From an uncultured Bryobacteraceae bacterium (GTDB taxonomy: Bacteria; Acidobacteriota; Terriglobia; Bryobacterales; Bryobacteraceae), in assembly GCA_938027685.1 (NCBI GenBank), contig CALJAM010000002.1:186001-250000 (forward strand): a stretch of 64,000 nucleotides of DNA. The letters run 5' to 3'. Position numbers and translations under genes: made by a program. The notes under the pieces are model-generated. The model was not told the origin of the DNA. It saw nothing but the letters and a program-made list of their open reading frames with translations, and ran no database searches. Below, piece after piece: positions 54,970-64,000 of the stretch. Position 1 is the stretch's first letter, and each line of letters opens with the position of its first letter.

Positions 54970-56270
54970 ACGATCTCCTCCCGCTCCGGGTCCCAGCGCA
55001 CGCGCCGCTGTTGCCGATAGGCCTCGACCGACATACAGATGGTCGCCGCCTCCTCGAATGCGCGATCCACGCCGCAGCGCGGCTCCTGCCGCGTGCGCAC
55101 GCACTCGAAGAAATTCTCCATATGGCTGGAAACCTCCAGCTCACCCTTTTTGAAGGAATACTCGGGCGGCACGGGCATATCGAGCGGGGAAATGCCCGCC
55201 TTTTCGGCCAGTTTCCGCGCCTCGGCCAGCCTCTCCTTGAACTCCGGCTTCCACTCCGCCGCGTAGGTGCGGCAGAACAGGGGCGATACCTCCAACGTCT
55301 TTTCCCGGCCCAGATACTGCGCCACCTCGCCCACGTGCCGGTTATGGAAGCAGCAGTTGAACGTGATCGCCAGCTCGCGCTTGGGATAATCGAAAAGCAC
55401 GTGCCACATGTCGGGCACGTCGCGCCCGTCGTGCCAGAAATAAAGATTGCCCTGCGTGACGCAGCTCTCCGGAATGCCCATGCCGATGACCATGTTCACC
55501 GAGTCCCAGAGATGGCTCATCAGGTCCCCCGCGATCCCGGTCGAGTACTCCCACCAGCAGCGCCACTTAAAGAACCGCTCCACGTCGAAGGGCCGCTTGG
55601 TGGCGTTGGCGATGAAGCGCTCCCAGTCGATGGTGTCCGGCCCTGCGTCCTTGGGCGGCTGCTGGATGTTGTAGGCCGTGTAGAACTGCCACTCCGGCCA
55701 GGGGTTGGTGCGATCGATGTAAGTCCGCACCAGCGGAACCTTCCCCAGCGCGCCCGACTGGTAGATCTGCCGCGCGCGGTGGAACGTCGGCAGGCTGTTG
55801 TACTGGTGGCCGAGCTGCATCACGACTTTGTTTTCCTTCACCGCCTTGCGCATTCGCTTAGCGTCTTCCAGCTTCGTGCACCAGCCTTTTTCCACGTAGA
55901 TGTCCTTCTTCGCCTCGGCCGCCGCGATCACCTGCGGCGCGTGCCAGAAATCGGGCGTGGCGATGATCACTACGTCCACCTCGCGATCGGCAACGGCTTC
56001 CTCCCACGCCTTGGTCAGCTTGACCTTCTGGTTCTTGGTGAACTCCTTGGCACGCCGCAAGTTTCCGTCGTACAGGTCGCAGATCACGCGAATCTCCGTG
56101 TTCGGGATCGCCTGCGCCTCGCGCAGCAGTTGGAACCCTCGGGTGCCCACGCCGATCACGGCTACGCCCAACACCTCGTTGGCTCCCCGTTGGGCCAGGA
56201 CGGCCGGCGCGGCCGCTACGCCCGTGGCCGTCCGCAAGAAATCCCTCCGCGCCATGTTTCCCTTTTCCAT
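54966..56270 (-). CDS. Tat-exported Gfo/Idh/MocA oxidoreductase
   Basis: The 434-residue protein opens with a Tat signal (ARRDFLRTATGVAAAPAVLA) and continues with the nucleotide-binding VAVIGVGTRGFQLLREA, a EKGWCTKLEDAKRM segment at the usual EKP position (Pro replaced by Gly), and a substrate domain with WWEYSTGIAGDLMSHLWDS. Secreted Gfo/Idh proteins of this kind carry tightly bound NAD(P) and act on sugars in the periplasm. The ATG at 56270 is four bases after GGAGGCGAA. Export would rely on the TatA/C pair encoded at 33.6-35.3 kb. The Pro-to-Gly change in EKP is common in this exported subfamily. Confidence 0.9.
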   Translation of the reverse strand: MEKGNMARRDFLRTATGVAAAPAVLAQRGANEVLGVAVIGVGTRGFQLLREAQAIPNTEIRVICDLYDGNLRRAKEFTKNQKVKLTKAWEEAVADREVDVVIIATPDFWHAPQVIAAAEAKKDIYVEKGWCTKLEDAKRMRKAVKENKVVMQLGHQYNSLPTFHRARQIYQSGALGKVPLVRTYIDRTNPWPEWQFYTAYNIQQPPKDAGPDTIDWERFIANATKRPFDVERFFKWRCWWEYSTGIAGDLMSHLWDSVNMVIGMGIPESCVTQGNLYFWHDGRDVPDMWHVLFDYPKRELAITFNCCFHNRHVGEVAQYLGREKTLEVSPLFCRTYAAEWKPEFKERLAEARKLAEKAGISPLDMPVPPEYSFKKGELEVSSHMENFFECVRTRQEPRCGVDRAFEEAATICMSVEAYRQQRRVRWDPEREEIV

Positions 56271-56355
56271 TTCGCCTCCTTCGAAAGAGAAGATGATACT
56301 ACGCCCGCCGCTCGCCTTCCCGCTTCGCGCGTGCCCCGCTGCTAAGCTGGTGAGG

Positions 56356-57771
56356 ATGCAAATTACGTTCTGGGGCGCCGTGCGTACCGTCACCGGCTCC
56401 ATGCACGAACTGCGCATCAACGGCCGGCGCTACCTGCTCGAATGCGGCCTCTACCAGGGCCGACGGAAGGAAGCCTTCGAACGCAACACGCAGTTCCCCT
56501 TCCCGCCCGAGTCCGTCGCCGCCGTCCTGCTCTCGCATGCGCACATCGACCACAGCGGCAACCTGCCCACGCTCGTGCGCCGCGGCTTCTCTGCGCCCAT
56601 CCACGCCACACACGCCACCGCCGATCTGTGCGATCCCATGCTGCGCGATTCGGCTCACCTCCACGAGAAGGATGCCGAGTACCTCAACAAGCGCTTCCAG
56701 CGCCGCCGCGCCCTCAACGTCGAGCCCCCGGGCCAACGCGTCGAACCCCTGTACACCGTGGCGGACGCCGAAGCCGTGCTCCCCCTGTTCCGTCCCGCCC
56801 CCATGCGCACCCCCGTGTCGCTGGATGACGATCTGAGCTGGGAAGCCTACGACGCCGGTCATATCCTCGGCTCCGCCGCCCTGCTGCTCGTCGCCGGGAA
56901 AGCCCGCAAGCGCATCCGCCTGCTTTTCTCCGGCGATGTGGGCCGCAGGAACCTCCCCATCACCCGCGATCCCGAACCTCCCCCTCCCGCCGACTATCTC
57001 ATCCTCGAGAGCACCTACGGCGCGCGCTTGCACAAGCCCGCCGAGGTGGTCGCCGACAAGCTCGCCAACGTCATCAACCGCACCTGTGCGCGAGGGGGCA
57101 AGATCATCGTCCCCGCCTTCGCCGTCGGCCGCGCCCAGCAGCTCATCCTTCTGCTGCACGAGCTGGCCGACGCGGGCCGTATCCCTTCGATACCCATCTT
57201 TCTCGACAGCCCCTTGGCCGTCGAGATCACCCAGGTCTTCCGCCGCCACGCCGAGCTCTACGACGATGAGACCCATCGTTATCTCGATCGCGGCCAGGAC
57301 CCCTTCCAGTTTCCACGGCTCAAGCTGATCCGCGACGTGGCCGAGTCGAAAGCCCTCAATGACCTCCGCGGCCCCTTCGTCGTCATCTCGGCCTCCGGCA
57401 TGTGCGAAGCCGGGCGCATCCTGCATCACCTCAAGAACAACATCGAAGATCCGCGCAACACCATCCTCATCACCGGATTTCAGGCCGCCAATACCCTCGG
57501 CCGCAAGCTGGTGGACAAGCTTCCCGAAGTGCCCATCTTCGGCGAGCCCATGCGCCTGCGTGCAGAGGTCGAGACTCTGAACGAGTTGAGCGGCCACGCC
57601 GACCAGCAGGAGTTGCTCGCCTGGATGAAACCTGCGGTTCGCAGCCTCAAGGGCATCTTCCTGGTACACGGCGAACCCGCACAGGCCGAGGCTCTCGCTC
57701 GCGCCATCCGCGAGCGTTACGGCCTGGAGGCCGTCATCCCCGATCGAGGCCAAAGCTTCCAGCTCGATTGA
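56356..57771 (+). CDS. Metallo-beta-lactamase/beta-CASP nuclease-like protein
   Basis: The 471-residue protein has the MBL-fold zinc motif HAHIDH (His61, His63, Asp65, His66), GHILGS, SGDVG, a beta-CASP insertion and the C-terminal SGHADQQELL motif. This is the architecture of the CPSF73/YSH1-type beta-CASP family, RNA exo- or endonucleases in characterised members; it has no KH domains. The ATG at 56356 follows a GGTGAGG directly. It lies 85 bases from the divergent Gfo/Idh start and 55 bases before the rhamnosidase, without evident functional link to either. Confidence 0.92.
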   Translation: MQITFWGAVRTVTGSMHELRINGRRYLLECGLYQGRRKEAFERNTQFPFPPESVAAVLLSHAHIDHSGNLPTLVRRGFSAPIHATHATADLCDPMLRDSAHLHEKDAEYLNKRFQRRRALNVEPPGQRVEPLYTVADAEAVLPLFRPAPMRTPVSLDDDLSWEAYDAGHILGSAALLLVAGKARKRIRLLFSGDVGRRNLPITRDPEPPPPADYLILESTYGARLHKPAEVVADKLANVINRTCARGGKIIVPAFAVGRAQQLILLLHELADAGRIPSIPIFLDSPLAVEITQVFRRHAELYDDETHRYLDRGQDPFQFPRLKLIRDVAESKALNDLRGPFVVISASGMCEAGRILHHLKNNIEDPRNTILITGFQAANTLGRKLVDKLPEVPIFGEPMRLRAEVETLNELSGHADQQELLAWMKPAVRSLKGIFLVHGEPAQAEALARAIRERYGLEAVIPDRGQSFQLD

Positions 57772-57826
57772 GGCGCCACCTCGCAGCCTGGGTTCCAGTA
57801 CAATTGCCCTTTCGGAGACTGCCAAC

Positions 57827-60454
57827 ATGGTTCCAAGAGCCTTTGCATTTTTATTGGCGGCGGCAGCCCTGCTGCCGGCGCAGCCCCAGCCGCCTACCGG
57901 CCTCCGCACCGAGTACCTGATCAATCCCGAAGCCGTGGATACCCCCAGGCCCCGTTTTTCCTGGGTCCTCGAACACACCGCACGCGGACAACGTCAGACC
58001 GCCTGGCAGGTCCTGGTCTCAACCCGCCCCGAAGTCAACGTGGGCGACGTCTGGGACAGCGGACGCGTCGAAGGCTCTCAGAATACCCACGTGACTTACA
58101 ACGGCAAGCCGCTGGAGAGCGGCCGTACTTACTACTGGAAAGTCCGGTGGTGGGACGCAGCCGGTCAGGCCAGCCCTTACAGCCGTGCGGCGCGCTTCAC
58201 CATGGGCCTGCTCAACCCATCGGACTGGAAGGGCCGCTGGATCGGGGGCGCCAACCAGCTCCGCAAGGAGTTCACGCTGCCCGCTCGGCCCGTTCGCGCC
58301 CACGCGTTCATTTCCGGTTTGGGCTACTACGAGCTCCGTATCAATGGGCAAAAAGTGGGTGACCACGTGCTCGATCCCGGCTGGACCACTTACGACAAAC
58401 GGGTGCTCTACACCGGCTACGACGTCACCGGCCTGCTCAAACAAGGACCCAACGCGGTTGGCATCATCCTCGGCCAGGGCTGGTACGGATCCCGCGCAGC
58501 CCTCCTTCAGTTGAATGTCGAGATGGAAGGCGGCCGTCAGGCGGAGATCGTCACGGACGCCTCTTGGAAAGTCCGCCAGGGACCGATCGTCTCCGACAGC
58601 GTCTACGACGGCGAAACCTACGATGCCCGCCTGGAGTCTCCCGGCTGGGATCGCCCCGGTTTCGTCGACGTCGGCTGGCAACCGGCCACGCTCGTCGATC
58701 CTCCCAAAGGCGTTCTCTCCGCCCAAATGATGCCGCCCATCCGCGTCACCGATACCCTCGTTCCGCTGAAAATGTGGAATCCGCGGCCCGGCGTGTACGT
58801 CTTTGACATGGGTCAGAATTTCGCCGGCTGGTGCCGGCTCCGCGTGCGCGGCCCGCGCGGCACGGCGGTCCGCCTGCGGCATGCCGAGCTTGTCTATGAG
58901 GACGGCATGATCAACGTCGAAAACATCCGCCGCGCCCGCGCCACCGACGTCTACATCCTGCGCGGCGACGGCGACGAGGAAGTTTGGGAACCGCGCTTTA
59001 CGTATCACGGCTTCCGTTACGTCGAGGTCACCGGTTATCCGGGCACGCCCCGCTTGGACAGCATCCGCGGCCGCGTCGTGCACACCGACGTCCGCCCCCA
59101 CGGAAATTTCGTCGCCTCCAAGCAGATCCTCAACCGCATCCAGCACCTCATTCTCTGGGGCATTCGCAGCAACCTCCACAGCATTCCCACCGACTGCAAC
59201 CAGCGCGACGAGCGTATGGGTTGGATGGGTGACGCTCACCTGTACGCCGAGCCTACATTGTGGAACTACGACTCAGCCGCCTTCTACGCCAACTTCCTAC
59301 GCAACATTCGCGATATCCAGGGACCCGACGGCAGCGTCACCGACACCGTGCCCCACCGCTTCGGTCGTCGCCCTGCGGATCCCGCCTGGGGCGCCGCTTA
59401 CCCACTGATCACCTGGTATCTGTATCTGTATCAGGGGGACCGCCGCATCCTCGAGGAGCACTACGAGGGCGTCAAAGCTTGGACCGACTTCCAGCGCTCG
59501 CAGGCCAAAGAGGGGATCCTCAGTTACAGCTATTACGGGGATTGGGTGTCGATCGAGCGGACTCCGGGCGACTTAGTCTCGACTTTCTATTACTACTACA
59601 GCGCGCACCTGACCGCGCGCATGGCCGAAATTCTCGGCCGCAAGGCCGACGCCGAAGTCTACCATAAGCTGGCCGAGCAAATCCGCGACGCCTTCAACAC
59701 GAAGTTCCTCAATCCCGACGGGACCTACGCCAACGCTACCCAGACCGCACTCGCACTGCCGCTTTATCTCGACATGGCTCCCAAAGAACGCCGCGGTGCC
59801 GCGGCTTCCCGGTTGCGCGACGACATCATTTATCGCAACAACACCCACCTGACCACCGGCATTATCGGGACCAAATACGTCATGGAGCTGCTTACGCGGC
59901 AGGGTCAGACTCACCTGGCCTACGACCTCGCTACCCAAACCACTTACCCGAGCTGGGGCTACATGGTCGAAAACGGCGCTACGACGCTCTGGGAGCTCTG
60001 GCAGAATAAGACCGGACCCGGCATGAATTCGCACAATCACCCCATGTTCGGCAGCGTCGGCGCCTGGTTCTACAAAGCGCTGGCCGGTATCGACCTCGAT
60101 CCCGAAAAGCCCGGCTTCGAGCGCATCCGCATCGCGCCGGGAGCTGTGCGCGATCTTGAGTGGGCTTCCGGCGATACCATGACCCTGCGGGGTCAGGTTC
60201 TGTCGCGTTGGAATCGGACGCCCGAGAGCTTCCGTCTGGAACTCGTCATCCCGGTGGGCAGCACAGCCGAGGTGCACCTGCCGAAGCTCAACAATTGGCG
60301 GGATATTGAAGTCACCGAATCGGGTCGGACGATATGGAAAGCCGAACAGCTCGTGCCCGGTGTCGAGGGCATCACGGCCGGAAAGCAAACGCGCGATGAG
60401 ATTATCCTCGAGGTCGGCTCCGGCCGCTACCTGTTCGAGATCAAAGGCCAATAA
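57827..60454 (+). CDS. GH78 alpha-L-rhamnosidase
   Basis: The 875-residue protein has a signal peptide (FAFLLAAAALLPAQP), an N-terminal Ig-like domain (LRTEYLINPEAVDTPRPRFSW), the GH78 substrate-binding domain with LDPGWTTYDKRVLYTGYD, the catalytic (alpha/alpha)6 barrel with TDCNQRDERMGWMGDAH, whose Asp/Glu include the general acid, and a C-terminal beta-sandwich. It removes terminal rhamnose from pectic side chains, flavonoids or microbial glycans, outside the cytoplasm. A TACAAT near 57799 could be its -10. The length is normal for the family. Confidence 0.95.
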   Translation: MVPRAFAFLLAAAALLPAQPQPPTGLRTEYLINPEAVDTPRPRFSWVLEHTARGQRQTAWQVLVSTRPEVNVGDVWDSGRVEGSQNTHVTYNGKPLESGRTYYWKVRWWDAAGQASPYSRAARFTMGLLNPSDWKGRWIGGANQLRKEFTLPARPVRAHAFISGLGYYELRINGQKVGDHVLDPGWTTYDKRVLYTGYDVTGLLKQGPNAVGIILGQGWYGSRAALLQLNVEMEGGRQAEIVTDASWKVRQGPIVSDSVYDGETYDARLESPGWDRPGFVDVGWQPATLVDPPKGVLSAQMMPPIRVTDTLVPLKMWNPRPGVYVFDMGQNFAGWCRLRVRGPRGTAVRLRHAELVYEDGMINVENIRRARATDVYILRGDGDEEVWEPRFTYHGFRYVEVTGYPGTPRLDSIRGRVVHTDVRPHGNFVASKQILNRIQHLILWGIRSNLHSIPTDCNQRDERMGWMGDAHLYAEPTLWNYDSAAFYANFLRNIRDIQGPDGSVTDTVPHRFGRRPADPAWGAAYPLITWYLYLYQGDRRILEEHYEGVKAWTDFQRSQAKEGILSYSYYGDWVSIERTPGDLVSTFYYYYSAHLTARMAEILGRKADAEVYHKLAEQIRDAFNTKFLNPDGTYANATQTALALPLYLDMAPKERRGAAASRLRDDIIYRNNTHLTTGIIGTKYVMELLTRQGQTHLAYDLATQTTYPSWGYMVENGATTLWELWQNKTGPGMNSHNHPMFGSVGAWFYKALAGIDLDPEKPGFERIRIAPGAVRDLEWASGDTMTLRGQVLSRWNRTPESFRLELVIPVGSTAEVHLPKLNNWRDIEVTESGRTIWKAEQLVPGVEGITAGKQTRDEIILEVGSGRYLFEIKGQ

Positions 60455-60679
60455 GTCCCCTCGCGGTTGGTCTCTCTGAACGGTCGCGCTGCGCTCCATC
60501 ACGCGAACCGGCGCTTCCCGTCCGACCGACAGGAACCGCCGGCATGGACCGGAGTTTTAAGAACAGCCTGGCAGATAGCACCCGCAAGGCGGCCCCCGGA
60601 GCCGGAGTGCAGGCTTGCACTGCGATGTGGTGCGTTGGCGTCCGGTGCGTCCCTCGGCGGCCGTATTATCCTGAGGCGT

Positions 60680-61239
60680 ATGACGCGAGAACAGGCATGG
60701 GAGTTGTTGTGCGAGTACACGAAATCGGAGAACCTGCGCAAGCACGCCTTGGCGGTGGAGGCGTGCATGCGGGCTTACGCGCGCAAGTTCGGCGAAGACG
60801 AGGAGAAATGGGCGGTCACCGCGCTGCTCCATGATTTCGACTACGAAATCCATCCCCAGGCGCCGGATCACCCCGTCAAGGGCGAGACCATCCTGGCCGA
60901 GCGCGGGGTGGACGAGGAGATCCGCCGCGCCATCCTCTCGCACGCCACTTACACGGGAGTGTCCCGCGAGACGCTGCTCGAAAAAACGCTGTTCGCCTGC
61001 GACGAACTGGCCGGCTTCATCATCGCGGTGGCCCTGGTCAAGCCTAACCGCAGCCTGGCCGAAGTCGACGCGCGCTCCGTGCGCAAGAAGATGAAGGACA
61101 AGGCGTTCGCGCGGTCGGTCAGCCGGGAAGACATCATCCGGGCGGCGCAGGAGCTGGGCGTCGATCTGGACGAGCACATCGAGTTCTGTGCCCGCGCCAT
61201 GCAGGAACGGGCCGCCGATCTGGGATTGGAGGGTAAAGC

Positions 61240-61243
<4 letters not shown>
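60680..61243 (+). CDS. HD-domain phosphohydrolase-like protein
   Basis: The 187-residue protein has an HD fold: RKHALAVEACMRAY, the ALLHDFDYE metal motif (H-D), and a Lys/Arg-rich C-terminal helix bundle (VRKKMKDKAF). HD proteins of this size hydrolyse phosphate esters, often of nucleotides; the substrate is unknown. CTGAGG precedes the ATG at 60680; the longer frame from 60467 is intergenic. The 225 bases upstream contain no supportable gene, only a six-bp stem at 60606-60621. Its stop overlaps the deaminase start (GTGA), so the two proteins are coupled, consistent with a shared role in nucleotide housekeeping. Confidence 0.85.

Positions 61244-64000
<2,757 letters not shown>

Noticed and set aside
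55900-56355. N-terminal extension of the beta-CASP protein
   Set aside because: It runs antisense through the Gfo/Idh gene; the MBL fold begins at 56356.

Overview
The window is a high-GC, gene-dense bacterial chromosomal segment with no rRNA, tRNA, CRISPR or insertion sequence that I can see. The gene content points to Acidobacteriota, probably the Solibacter/Bryobacter side (inference). It carries three large TonB-dependent-receptor-like proteins, each with an N-terminal carboxypeptidase-regulatory-like domain and none with a SusD partner. It also has Tat-exported Gfo/Idh oxidoreductases, several S9 peptidases, TolB/FG-GAP propeller proteins and scattered glycoside hydrolases. Two adjacent genes near 41.3-42.3 kb each need a single-base correction, which suggests either a draft or metagenome assembly or recent gene decay.

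Layout. 1-5.6 kb (minus): the 3' part of a ferredoxin/ASKHA reductive-activase-type protein, accA and dnaE, with a terminator just ahead of dnaE. 5.7-9.5 kb: an Oar-like receptor behind a near-consensus sigma-70 promoter. 9.6-16.8 kb: an arabinose/fucose-isomerase-like protein, divergent from a giant 1871-residue protein that joins a degenerate aminotransferase fold, an apparently intact PLP aminotransferase and a phosphoenolpyruvate-carboxylase-like domain. 16.8-21.4 kb: cstA, a ybdD-like gene, a prolyl oligopeptidase and a DUF2905 protein. 21.4-25.9 kb (minus): an lpd-lipB-E2 lipoate operon ending in a translationally coupled aminotransferase with a Tat-like leader. 26-30.7 kb: a TolB-like protein, divergent from a receptor and an FG-GAP protein. 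31-35.3 kb (minus): HDOD, DUF1015, TatC and TatA/B. 35.4-41.4 kb (minus): a Gfo/Idh enzyme, a YfhO-type membrane protein, a DUF4832 protein and a frameshifted APC permease. 41.4-50.8 kb: a frameshifted GH2 enzyme, a third receptor, an alpha/beta hydrolase and a FecR-domain protein. 50.8-55 kb: a DPP-IV-type peptidase, then a manganese catalase divergent from OxyR with a recognisable operator. 55-64 kb: a Tat-exported Gfo/Idh protein, a beta-CASP nuclease-like protein, GH78 rhamnosidase, an HD protein coupled to a dCMP-deaminase-like protein, and a LacZ-type GH2 enzyme running off the end.

Taken together, the genes fit an aerobic or microaerobic heterotroph that degrades plant or microbial polysaccharides and peptides. 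It would import oligomers through TonB-dependent receptors, take up small peptides or pyruvate with CstA, and run lipoate-dependent oxo-acid dehydrogenases. The most novel item is the aminotransferase/PEPC fusion, which could in principle convert phosphoenolpyruvate to aspartate on one polypeptide. That activity is inference: the fold and key motifs are visible, the function is not proven.
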